Assembly: GCF_051521495.1 (NCBI RefSeq)
Contig: NZ_CP150355.1
Location: forward strand, 9,176,001-9,240,000
Length of the DNA: 64,000 nucleotides
DNA from: Sorangium sp051521495
GTDB taxonomy: Bacteria > Myxococcota_A > Polyangia > Polyangiales > Polyangiaceae
Reading direction: 5' to 3'
In this document: positions 16,238 to 24,145 of the stretch, piece by piece
How the letters are laid out: every line of letters begins with the position of its first letter
How positions within the stretch are numbered: the stretch's first letter is position 1
Position numbers and translations under genes: made by a program
Notes under the pieces: model-generated
What the model was told of the DNA's origin: nothing
The model's database searches: none
The model's input: only the letters and a program-made list of their open reading frames with translations

Positions 16238-17626
16238 TCACGCGCTCCGCGCGCGGGCGGTCGTCTCCAGGCCGCCGGGCACGAAGTCCGTCCCCTTCTG
16301 GACACGGTCGTTCCACGTCTCCGGGGGCTTGCCGGAAGGCGCCTCCCGCATCGTGATGCACCCCGGCACCGGGCACACAAGCGCGCACAGGTTGCAGCCG
16401 ATGCACTCCTCCTCGTCCACGAACGGGACCCGCGACGGCACCGCCGCCCCGCTCGGATCCGCCGTCACCGCGCGATCCGGGATGACCTTCGGGAGGTGGG
16501 TGTGGCCCGCCGCGCGCGCCTCCGCCTCCGTCCTCCCCGGCAGGTGGATGCACTGGTGCGCCCCGTCCATGCAGGCGACGTAACAGAGCTGGCACCCGAT
16601 GCACTTGTCGGCGCTGATGTCCGCGACCACGCGGTACGAGAGGTCGAGCTCGCCCCACTCCTGGACCTGCGGGATCGCCCTGCCACGGAGCTCGTTCACC
16701 GAGCGCATCCCGTGATCGTCGAGCCAGTCGCTGAGCCCCTCGATCATCTCCTCGACGATGCGGTAGCCGTAGTGCATCACCGCGGTGCAGACCTGGACGC
16801 TCGTCGCGCCGAGCGCGATGAACTCCGCGGCGTCGCGGGAGTTCGAGATGCCGCCGATGCCGGAGATCGGCAGCCGGCCGATGCCGGGGTGGCGCGCCAG
16901 CTGGCTCAGGAGGTGGAGCGCGATCGGCTTGACCGCGGGCCCGCAATAGCCGCCGTTCGTCGACGCGCCGCCGACCCGCGGGAGCGGGACCATCCGCTCC
17001 AGATCGACGCCCATGAGCGACTTGACCGTGTTGATCAGCGAAATGCCGTGCGCCCCGGAGCGCAGCACGGCCTCGCCCGGCTCCACGATGTCGCCGACGT
17101 TGGGCGTGAGCTTCACGATGACCGGCGTCGTGGCGAACTCGACGGCCCAGCGCGCGATCTCCTGGAGGACCGCCGGCTCGTTGCCGACGGCCGAGCCCAT
17201 GCCGCGCTCGCACATGCCGTGCGGGCAGCCGAAGTTGAGCTCGAGCCCGTCGGCGCCCGTGTCCTCGGCCTTGCGGATGATCTCGCGCCACTCGTCCTTC
17301 GTCTCGACCATCAGCGAGGCGATGAGCGCGTGGCCCGGGTAACGCCGCTTGATCTCGCGCATCTCCCTGAGGTTCACGTCGAGCGGGCGATCGGTGATGA
17401 GCTCGACGTTGTTGAGCCCCACGAGCCGCGTGTTGCCGTAATCGATGCCGCCGAACCGGCTGGACACGTTGACGATGGGGTTCCCGAGCGTCTTCCAGAC
17501 GGCGCCGCCCCAGCCGGCGTCGAAGGCGCGCCGGACCTGATCTCCGGTGTTGGTCGGCGGCGCCGAGGCGAGCCAGAACGGGTTCGGGCTCTTGATCCCG
17601 GCGAAGTCGATAGAGAGGTCGGCCAT
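16238..17626 (-). CDS. preA: NAD-dependent dihydropyrimidine dehydrogenase, subunit PreA
   Basis: This 462-residue protein is the catalytic subunit that reduces uracil or thymine to the 5,6-dihydro form, the first step of reductive pyrimidine breakdown. Residues 1-310 form an FMN-binding TIM barrel of the dihydroorotate-dehydrogenase type, with PNPFWLASAPPTNTG, LNFGCPHGMCERGMG, KLTPNVGDI and GIGGISNSRDAAEF. The C-terminal part carries two 4Fe-4S clusters: CIGCQLCYVACMD, and CIGCNLCALVC ending PVPGC. The start is four bases after the preT stop, so the two subunits are translated together. It is the last gene of a five-gene operon. The loop Cys of mammalian dihydropyrimidine dehydrogenase appears to be Val here, while a Cys sits a few residues earlier in GMCERG. 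Confidence 0.93.
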   Translation of the reverse strand: MADLSIDFAGIKSPNPFWLASAPPTNTGDQVRRAFDAGWGGAVWKTLGNPIVNVSSRFGGIDYGNTRLVGLNNVELITDRPLDVNLREMREIKRRYPGHALIASLMVETKDEWREIIRKAEDTGADGLELNFGCPHGMCERGMGSAVGNEPAVLQEIARWAVEFATTPVIVKLTPNVGDIVEPGEAVLRSGAHGISLINTVKSLMGVDLERMVPLPRVGGASTNGGYCGPAVKPIALHLLSQLARHPGIGRLPISGIGGISNSRDAAEFIALGATSVQVCTAVMHYGYRIVEEMIEGLSDWLDDHGMRSVNELRGRAIPQVQEWGELDLSYRVVADISADKCIGCQLCYVACMDGAHQCIHLPGRTEAEARAAGHTHLPKVIPDRAVTADPSGAAVPSRVPFVDEEECIGCNLCALVCPVPGCITMREAPSGKPPETWNDRVQKGTDFVPGGLETTARARSA

Positions 17627-17629
17627 CGC

Positions 17630-19021
17630 TCAGCTCCCTTGCGGTGAGGGCCCGGGCGCCGCGCCGCCCGGCTGCGTCGTTATCGCTTCGTGCATCGCCC
17701 GCGCGGCGATCTTCGCCTCGGCGACCGCGTTGACGACCTCCTTGCCGCCGTTCACGCAGTCCCCGCCGCTGTAGACCTTCGGGTTGCCCGTCCGGTGCGT
17801 CGCGGGGTCGACCACCACGCGCCCCCGCGCGTCGAGCACCACCCCCTCGAACGCGAGCGCCACCTGCGTCGCACGGCTCTGCCCGATCGCGACCGCGACG
17901 AGATCGGCGGGCAGGACCTCCTCCGCGCCCGGCGCTGGGCCCCGCCCCCCGGCGTCGCTGGGCGCGATCCGCAGCGCGACGACCTTGCCGCCCTCGCGCA
18001 CCACCTCGACCGGCACCCGGTTCTCGATGAGCCGCGCGCCGGCGACCCGCGCGCCCTCGAGCTCGTGCGCGTAGCCCGACATCTCCGCCTCGGAGCGGCG
18101 GTACACGACGGCCACGTCGACCCCGAGCAGCGCGAGCTCGTGGGCGACGTCGAGCGCCGTGTTGCCGCCGCCGATGACGACCGCGCGCCGCACGCCCGAG
18201 AGATCGAGGCCCGGATCGGCCTTGAGCCGCTCGATGAACGCGGTCGCGCCCACCACGCCGTCGCCGTCCTCCCCGCGGATGCCGAGGCGCGCGTCGGCGC
18301 CCAGGCCGAGCCCCAGGAAGACCGCGTCGTGACCCGCGAGCAGGTCGCGCGCGGCGATCTCCCCCGGCCCGGCCGCCTGCGCGACGACCGAGACGCCGGC
18401 GCGGAGCTCGACGTCCCCGAGCGACATCACCCACTCGAGCTCGCGGAGCGCCTCGTGCCCCTTCATCTTGTAGGGCGCGATCCCGAGCGTGTTCAGGCCG
18501 CCGGGGATCGCCTTCCGCTCGAAGATCACGGCGCGGTGCCCCTCGAGGGCCAGGTAGCCCGCCGCGGCGATCGACGCGGGCCCCGCGCCCACGAGCGCGA
18601 CGCTCCTGCCGGTGGGCGGCTTCGCACGGAAGAGCCCCGGATCGCGCGCGAGGGCCGACTCGACCGCGTAGCGCTGGAGGCGGCCGATCGCGATCGGCTC
18701 GCGCCCCCACGCGTTGTAGACGCAGTCGCCGGCGCAGAGCACCTCGACGGGGCAGGCCTGCCCGCACGACTGGCCGAGCAGGTTGGCCGTGAGGATGGTG
18801 CGGGCGGCGCCCTTCACCTGACCGGCCCCGATCTTCCGGATGAAGGTCGGGATGTCGATCGCCGTCGGGCACGCCTTGACGCAGGGCGCGTCGACGCAAT
18901 AGAGGCACCGGTTCGCCTCGGCGATCGCCTCGGCGTCGGTGTAGCGCGGGCTCTTGTCCTCGAATCGCTCTTCGATCCGGCCGGACGGGAGGGCTGAGAC
19001 GTGTGTTGGGGCTCGGGTCAT
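17630..19021 (-). CDS. preT: NAD-dependent dihydropyrimidine dehydrogenase, subunit PreT
   Basis: This 463-residue flavoprotein passes electrons from NAD(P)H to PreA. The N-terminal segment has the Cys pattern C39-C42-C47-C51 (RCLYCVDAPCVKACP) and later CGQACPVEVLCAGDC, typical of the iron-sulfur domain of glutamate-synthase small-subunit relatives. The FAD site is VALVGAGPAS (about 141-150) and the NAD site is VVIGGGNTALDVAHEL. The closing ATP-like region VYSGGDCVNGGKEVVNAVAE is characteristic of the family. The protein is slightly longer than E. coli PreT because of a short Gly/Pro-rich tail. It starts 25 bases after the dihydropyrimidinase stop and ends just before preA, within one operon. 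Confidence 0.92.
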   Translation of the reverse strand: MTRAPTHVSALPSGRIEERFEDKSPRYTDAEAIAEANRCLYCVDAPCVKACPTAIDIPTFIRKIGAGQVKGAARTILTANLLGQSCGQACPVEVLCAGDCVYNAWGREPIAIGRLQRYAVESALARDPGLFRAKPPTGRSVALVGAGPASIAAAGYLALEGHRAVIFERKAIPGGLNTLGIAPYKMKGHEALRELEWVMSLGDVELRAGVSVVAQAAGPGEIAARDLLAGHDAVFLGLGLGADARLGIRGEDGDGVVGATAFIERLKADPGLDLSGVRRAVVIGGGNTALDVAHELALLGVDVAVVYRRSEAEMSGYAHELEGARVAGARLIENRVPVEVVREGGKVVALRIAPSDAGGRGPAPGAEEVLPADLVAVAIGQSRATQVALAFEGVVLDARGRVVVDPATHRTGNPKVYSGGDCVNGGKEVVNAVAEAKIAARAMHEAITTQPGGAAPGPSPQGS

Positions 19022-19046
19022 GCTCGCGCGGCTCCTCGGGTTCTGG

Positions 19047-20450
19047 CTAGAAGGCCTGGGCGCCCTGGGTCGGGCCGAGCCGGCGCGGGAGGTAGCGCCC
19101 GGCGCCGCGCTCGACGTCGAGCTTGCCGTCCACGCACTGGACCCGGCCGTTCACGATGACGTGCGTCGGCTTCCCCTTCACCTCGAAGCCCTCGAAGATG
19201 CTCCGGTCGCACCGGTGATGGTGGGTCTTCGCGGAGATGGTGCTCGTCCCCTTCGGGTCGAAGACCACGAGATCCGCGTCGCCGCCCGGCACGATCGAGC
19301 CTTTGCGCGGGTACAGGCCGAAGATCTTGGCCGGCTGCGTGGAGAAGAGATCGACGAAGCGGTGGACGTCGATCCGCCCCTCGAGCACCCCGTAGGTCCA
19401 GAGGAGGGCGAGGCGGTTCTCGATGCCGGCGGCGCCGTTCGGGATCCGCGAGAAGTCGTCCTTGCCCATGTCCTTCTGGCCGACCTGGTTGAAGGGGCAG
19501 TGGTCGGTCGCCACGGTCTGGATGAGCCCCGACGAGAGCGCGGCCCACAGCGCGTCCTGGTGGCCCTTCGGCCGGATCGGCGGGCTCATCACGTACGCCG
19601 CCCCCTCGAAGCCGGGCTTCTCGTAGACCGAGTCGTCGAGCAGGAGGTACTGCGGGCACGTCTCGGCCATGACCACCTGGCCCCGGCTCCGCGCCTCGGC
19701 GACCGCGGCGAGCGCCTCCTTGCAGGTGAGGTGGACGATGTAGATGGGCTCGCCGAGCACCCGGGCGAGCATGATCGCGCGCCCCGTCGCCTCGCCCTCG
19801 ATCGGCGCGGGGCGGCTCTGCGCGTGGTAGCGCGGGTGGGTCTTGCCCTCCTTCAGGAGCTTCTTCTGGAGCGCGACGACCGCGTCGCCGTGCTCGGCGT
19901 GGACGGTCACGAGCGCGCCGAGGCCCTTGGCGGCCTCCATCACCTGGATGAGCTCCGGATCGTCGACGCCGATGGCCCCGCGGTAGGCCATGAAGGTCTT
20001 GAACGACGGGATGCCGTGCTCGCGCGTGCAGACGGCCATCTCCTCGAGGGTGTCGTCGCCGAACCAGGTGACGGCCATGTGGAAGGCGTAGTCGGAGACC
20101 GCCTTTTTGGCCTTCTCGTTCCACATCGCGAGCCCGTCGAGCAGCGCCTGCCCCCGCGCCGGGATCACGAAATCGATGATCGAGGTCGTGCCCCCCGCGA
20201 CGCCCGCCGCGGTGCCGGTCTCGAAATCATCCGAGCTCTCCGTCCCCATGAACGGCAGCTCCATGTGCACGTGGGCGTCGACCCCGCCGGGGAAGATGAG
20301 CTGCCCCGACGCGTCGATCACGGTGTCCCCGGCGCGCTCCTTCGAGAGCCCCGCGCCGACGGCGGCGATCTTCCCGTCCTCGCAGTAGACGTCGCCGACG
20401 AACCGGTCGCTCGCTGTGATGATCTCGCCGTTCTTGATCAGGATGCCCAT
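19047..20450 (-). CDS. hydA: Dihydropyrimidinase
   Basis: This 467-residue amidohydrolase opens dihydrouracil or dihydrothymine to N-carbamoyl-beta-alanine or the methyl homologue, the second step of the pathway. The binuclear metal site is visible as GGVDAHVHMELP, HAEHGDAV and YIVHLTCKEAL, with the catalytic Asp region in VATDHCPFN. The sequence GAAGIENRLALLW and PRKGSIVPGGDADLVVFDP are family hallmarks. The ATG at 20450 (MGILIKNGEIITASDR) is the natural start of the beta-sandwich; the frame continues upstream but codes for low-complexity residues. It lies 202 bases downstream of the ureidopropionase gene and 25 bases before preT. Confidence 0.93.
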   Translation of the reverse strand: MGILIKNGEIITASDRFVGDVYCEDGKIAAVGAGLSKERAGDTVIDASGQLIFPGGVDAHVHMELPFMGTESSDDFETGTAAGVAGGTTSIIDFVIPARGQALLDGLAMWNEKAKKAVSDYAFHMAVTWFGDDTLEEMAVCTREHGIPSFKTFMAYRGAIGVDDPELIQVMEAAKGLGALVTVHAEHGDAVVALQKKLLKEGKTHPRYHAQSRPAPIEGEATGRAIMLARVLGEPIYIVHLTCKEALAAVAEARSRGQVVMAETCPQYLLLDDSVYEKPGFEGAAYVMSPPIRPKGHQDALWAALSSGLIQTVATDHCPFNQVGQKDMGKDDFSRIPNGAAGIENRLALLWTYGVLEGRIDVHRFVDLFSTQPAKIFGLYPRKGSIVPGGDADLVVFDPKGTSTISAKTHHHRCDRSIFEGFEVKGKPTHVIVNGRVQCVDGKLDVERGAGRYLPRRLGPTQGAQAF

Positions 20451-20652
20451 GCTGCTGCTCCGCGGGTGAGCGCCGGGCGGCGGGTCCCCTCCGGGGGGCG
20501 GCGCCGCCATGGCGAGGGAAACGCCGGGGGAGAGTGCCGGCCGCGACCAGCGCCCCGGCGCTGCTGGTGTCTTCGCGGTGGACTTCGCATCGCTGGTCGC
20601 GCTCGTCGTGCTCGTCGCCTGAGCCTCGCCGTCCTCCCGCCGCCCCGGGCCC

Positions 20653-21525
20653 TCAGGGCAGCTGTTTCGTGAGCTCGTCGTAGGTCTCGGGCCGGCGATC
20701 ACGATAGAACTGCCACGTCCTCCTCACCTCCTCGATCGTGTCGAGGTTCATCTCGGCGACGACGAGCTCGTCCTTGTCCTCGCTCCCCGTCGCGAGGAAG
20801 CTGCCCCTCGGGTCGCAGAAGTAGCTCGTCCCGTAGAACTTGCCGATGTTCCACGGCGCCTCGGTGCCGACGCGGTTCGAGGCGGCGATGAAATAGCCGT
20901 TGGCCACGGCGTGCGCGGGCTGCTCGAGCTTCCAGAGGTACTGGGAGAGCCCGGCGACCGTCGCCGAGGGGTTCCACACGATCTCGGCGCCGTTCAGGCC
21001 GAGCAGCCGCGCGCCCTCTGGGAAGTGGCGATCATAGCAGATGTACACGCCGATCCGCGCATACCGCGTCTGGAACGTGGGATATCCGAGGTTCCCCGGC
21101 TTGAAGAAGAACTTCTCCCAGAACCCGTTCGTGTGAGGAATGTGCGTCTTCCGGTACTTGCCGAGGAACGTGCCGTCGGCGTCGACCACGGCGGCCGTGT
21201 TGTAGTAGACGCCCGCCATCTCCCGCTCGTAGATCGGGATGATCATCGCCATCTTGTACTTCTTGGCATAGGCGGTGAGCCGCTCGACCGTCGGGCCGGG
21301 GACGGGCTCGGCCACATCGCACCATTTCGCGTCCTGCGAAGGACAGAAGTAAGGTGTATTGAAGACCTCCTGCAAACAGAGGATCTGAACCCCCTTCTTC
21401 CCCGCCTCGTCGATGAACGGGAGGTGCTTCTCGAACATCGCGTCCCGGATGGCCGCCACGGAGGCGCCCTCGTCGCCGACCGGGGTCGAGCACTGGATCA
21501 GCCCGCCAAGTACATTCCGTGCCAT
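20653..21525 (-). CDS. Beta-ureidopropionase (N-carbamoyl-beta-alanine amidohydrolase)
   Basis: This 290-residue nitrilase-superfamily hydrolase releases CO2 and ammonia from N-carbamoyl-beta-alanine to give beta-alanine, the third step of reductive pyrimidine breakdown. The catalytic triad is seen as Glu in LCLQEVFNTPYF, Lys in YRKTHIPH and Cys in VYICYDRHFPEGAR. Length and the NRVGTEAPWNIGKFYGTS segment fit the bacterial beta-ureidopropionase/N-carbamoylputrescine branch; the operon decides in favour of the pyrimidine substrate. Its ATG overlaps the stop of the dehydrogenase gene by one base (TGATG), which suggests translational coupling. Confidence 0.92.
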   Translation of the reverse strand: MARNVLGGLIQCSTPVGDEGASVAAIRDAMFEKHLPFIDEAGKKGVQILCLQEVFNTPYFCPSQDAKWCDVAEPVPGPTVERLTAYAKKYKMAMIIPIYEREMAGVYYNTAAVVDADGTFLGKYRKTHIPHTNGFWEKFFFKPGNLGYPTFQTRYARIGVYICYDRHFPEGARLLGLNGAEIVWNPSATVAGLSQYLWKLEQPAHAVANGYFIAASNRVGTEAPWNIGKFYGTSYFCDPRGSFLATGSEDKDELVVAEMNLDTIEEVRRTWQFYRDRRPETYDELTKQLP

Positions 21526-22973
21526 CAGAACCACCTCGTGATGACGATCTTGCGCTCGGTGTAGAAATCGATGGCCGTCGGGCCGTGCGCCTTCAGATCG
21601 CCGAAGAAGCTGCCCTTCTGGCCGCCGAAGGGGAAGAAGGCCATGGGCGCCGCGACGCCGATGTTCACGCCGACCATCCCGGCGCCTACGCGGTGCTGGA
21701 ACTCGCGCGCCGCGCGGCCGCTCGACGTGTAGATCGACGCCGCATTGCCGTACTCGCTCCGGTTCGCGATCGCGATCGCCTCGTCGAGGTCGTTCGCGCG
21801 CATCAGGCACGCGACCGGCCCGAAGATCTCCTCGGTCGCGATCACCATCCCCGGCCGAACGTCGCCGAAGACCGTGGGCCCCACCCAGTTGCCGTTCGGA
21901 TACCCCTCGACCGTGGCGTCCCGGCCGTCGAGGAGGAGCGTCGCCCCCTCCGCCACGCCCTGGTTGATGTACGAGAGCACCCGGTCCCGGTGCGCCGCCG
22001 AGATCACCGGGCCCATGGTCACGCCCGGCTTCGATCCGTCGCCCAGCACGATCCCCTTCGCGTGGCGTACGAGCCCGTCGCGAACGGCCTCGTACGTGTC
22101 GCCGACGCACACGACGACGCTGCCGGCCAGGCAGCGCTGGCCGGAGCAGCCGTAGATGGACTCGGCCACGTTGGCGACCGTCATCTGCCGCTCGGCGTCC
22201 GGCATCACCACGAGGAAGTTCTTCGCCCCGCCGAGCGCCTGGACCCGCTTGCCCGCCTCCGCGGCGCTCTTGTACACGTGGCGCGCGACCGCCGACGAGC
22301 CGACGAACGACACGCCCGCGATGTCCCTGTGCGCGCAGAAGGCGTTCACGACGTCGCGGCCGCCGTGGACCAGGTTCACCACGCCGGGCGGCAGGCCGAC
22401 CTGCTCGATCAGCTCGAAGATGCGCTGCTGCGACAGCGGGACCTGCTCCGACGGCTTGAGGACGAACGTGTTCCCCGTCGCGATCGCGTAGGGCAAGAAC
22501 CAGAGCGGGACCATCGGAGGGAAGTTGAACGGCGTGATCGCCGCGAAGACGCCGAGCGGCTGGCGGATCGTGTGGCAGTCGATCCGCGACGCCACGTCCT
22601 CGAGGCCCTGCCCCATCATGAGGGCCGGGATGCCGGCCGCGTGCTCGACGTTTTCGATGCCGCGCCCGAAATCGTTCCGCGCCTCGGACAGCGTCTTGCC
22701 GTGCTCGGAGGTGCAGATCGCCGCGATCTCGTCGCGGTGGGCATCGAAGACCTCGCGCAGCTTGAAGAGGTAGCGCGCCCGCTGCACCGGCGGCGTCGCG
22801 CTCCAGCCGGGGAACGCCGCCTGCGCGGCCTTCACCGCCGCGTCGACGTCCGCCGTCGTCGAGAGCGGGACCTCCGCAAGAGATTCCCCGGTCGCCGGGT
22901 TCTTCACCTCGAGGCGCGTCGTCCCCGAGGCTCGAGACCAGGCTCCGCCGACGAAGTTTTCCAGCACACGCAT
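21525..22973 (-). CDS. mmsA: CoA-acylating (methyl)malonate-semialdehyde dehydrogenase
   Basis: This 482-residue aldehyde dehydrogenase converts malonate semialdehyde or methylmalonate semialdehyde with CoA and NAD to acetyl-CoA or propionyl-CoA. Family features are FPPMVPLWFLPYAI, FVLKPSEQVPLS, the nucleotide-binding VSFVGSSAVARHVYK, and the catalytic Cys in GCSGQRCLAGSV. As the first gene of the pyrimidine operon it would remove the semialdehyde made from beta-alanine or its methyl homologue. The step between, a transaminase, is not encoded in this operon. The upstream 669 bases contain no gene and should hold the operon promoter. Confidence 0.92.
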   Translation of the reverse strand: MRVLENFVGGAWSRASGTTRLEVKNPATGESLAEVPLSTTADVDAAVKAAQAAFPGWSATPPVQRARYLFKLREVFDAHRDEIAAICTSEHGKTLSEARNDFGRGIENVEHAAGIPALMMGQGLEDVASRIDCHTIRQPLGVFAAITPFNFPPMVPLWFLPYAIATGNTFVLKPSEQVPLSQQRIFELIEQVGLPPGVVNLVHGGRDVVNAFCAHRDIAGVSFVGSSAVARHVYKSAAEAGKRVQALGGAKNFLVVMPDAERQMTVANVAESIYGCSGQRCLAGSVVVCVGDTYEAVRDGLVRHAKGIVLGDGSKPGVTMGPVISAAHRDRVLSYINQGVAEGATLLLDGRDATVEGYPNGNWVGPTVFGDVRPGMVIATEEIFGPVACLMRANDLDEAIAIANRSEYGNAASIYTSSGRAAREFQHRVGAGMVGVNIGVAAPMAFFPFGGQKGSFFGDLKAHGPTAIDFYTERKIVITRWF

Positions 22974-23642
22974 CGCGAAAAACCTTTCCCCCCGGCGAGG
23001 TGGTCACTCGGCATCCCCGACCGACTGGCCGGGCGCCGACCCTGGCCGCTGGGCATCACAGCCCACCGATCGAGCGCTACATGTGCTGGGGGCCATCCGT
23101 CAAGCGCCGGTGCAACGCGGCGCGCGCCGCGCCCATCGACGGAAGATCCCCAGCGCACATCGCGTAGTATAGACCACAGAGCAGCTGGCGGCCCACCGTG
23201 CAACTGCCCAGCAGTACGTCATGAAATACTTTGGAAATAACTCGGGTATGCCCTGGGTGCGCCGCGCGCCGCGCGCTGCGCGCCGCGCCAACGAGAGGAC
23301 CGTGCCGCTCGAGCGACTCCATCTGCCGCGCCTCCCCACGTCACGTCGAGCCGCCGCGCCTCCCCACGTCGAGCCGGCCCGGCGCGGTCGCGGCGAGCCC
23401 TCGCGCGCGTCCACCACCGTGTCGCGCCGAAGCACGGCGTGACCGCTCCACCGGAGCACCGCATCGAAAGTCTCTCCTGGTCGTTGCTCCGTCGATCGAA
23501 CCGTCCTAGGTGCACCCCATGGTCCTCGGTCCTCGCGGATCCTTGCCCGGTGGCCAGGCGCACGGCTGTCCCAGGGAATGCCTGTGCGCCCTGGCGGCTC
23601 GGCGGTGCGCGGACGTAAGATCGGTGCGCGCCCGGTGAGACG
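22974..23642. other. 669-base divergent intergenic region
   Basis: No believable gene is present; the frames across it are Arg/Ala-rich shadows. It lies between the start of the pyrimidine operon (minus) and a small plus-strand gene. A short duplicated segment (CCGCGCCTCCCCACGTC) occurs near 23325-23365. The promoter of the operon is expected here but no clear consensus was picked out. Confidence 0.5.
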
Positions 23643-24071
23643 ATGACCAGACCCAGCATGCTGTTCGACATCACGGAGCACGTGCTCATCGCCGTCCACG
23701 GCAGGGAACCGCCCAGCGACGAGGAATGGGAATCGTATATGCTGGCGGCGAGCACTCTCCCGGCCAGCTGCACCAAGACTCTCGTGGTGACCGCCGGAGG
23801 GGGACCCAACGCGAAGCAGCGGGCATCCATCAACGACTACGTGAGCAAGACCGCGCTCACCGTGGCGATCTGCACGGACGCGCTGCTCGTCAGGCAGATC
23901 GGGACTGCGCTCAGCTGGTTCAACCCCCGGGTCAAGGCGTTCCGGGGCAACGACGTCGTGGCCGCCCTGCGCTATCTGGAGATCACCGGGCCTGAGGCCG
24001 CCCTGGTGCAACACAAGGTCACGAAGATGAGACTCGAGATCGAGGGCCGGCCGTCCCGACCGGCGCGCTGA
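23643..24071 (+). CDS. Small STAS-like (SpoIIAA-like) protein
   Basis: This 142-residue cytoplasmic protein has alternating strands and helices (HVLIAVHGREPPSDEEW, KTLVVTAGGGPNAKQR, ALTVAICTDALLVRQI, RVKAFRGNDVVAAL) that resemble the SpoIIAA/STAS fold used by myxobacteria as small interaction modules. The match is by pattern only, and no phosphorylatable Ser motif is clear. It starts 75 bases before the ThiF-nitroreductase gene on the same strand, and a second STAS-like gene lies on the far side of that gene. A role in signalling or partner switching is plausible but unproven. Confidence 0.65.
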   Translation: MTRPSMLFDITEHVLIAVHGREPPSDEEWESYMLAASTLPASCTKTLVVTAGGGPNAKQRASINDYVSKTALTVAICTDALLVRQIGTALSWFNPRVKAFRGNDVVAALRYLEITGPEAALVQHKVTKMRLEIEGRPSRPAR

Positions 24072-24145
24072 CCCGGGGGACCGCCGGGGCGATCGTGGGG
24101 ACGCCCGAGGCGCGGTGGTGGTAGGAGGGGGACCGGATCACCGCG

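Noticed and set aside
20451..20702. An 84-residue N-terminal extension of dihydropyrimidinase
   Set aside because: The extra codons are Pro/Ser/Thr/Gly-rich, overlap the end of the ureidopropionase gene, and family members begin at MxILIKNG.
22974..23642. A minus-strand gene crossing the divergent gap (frames ending near 23100 and 23219)
   Set aside because: They are Arg/Ala/Gly-rich, lack a ribosome-binding site and overlap the start of the small plus-strand STAS-like gene.
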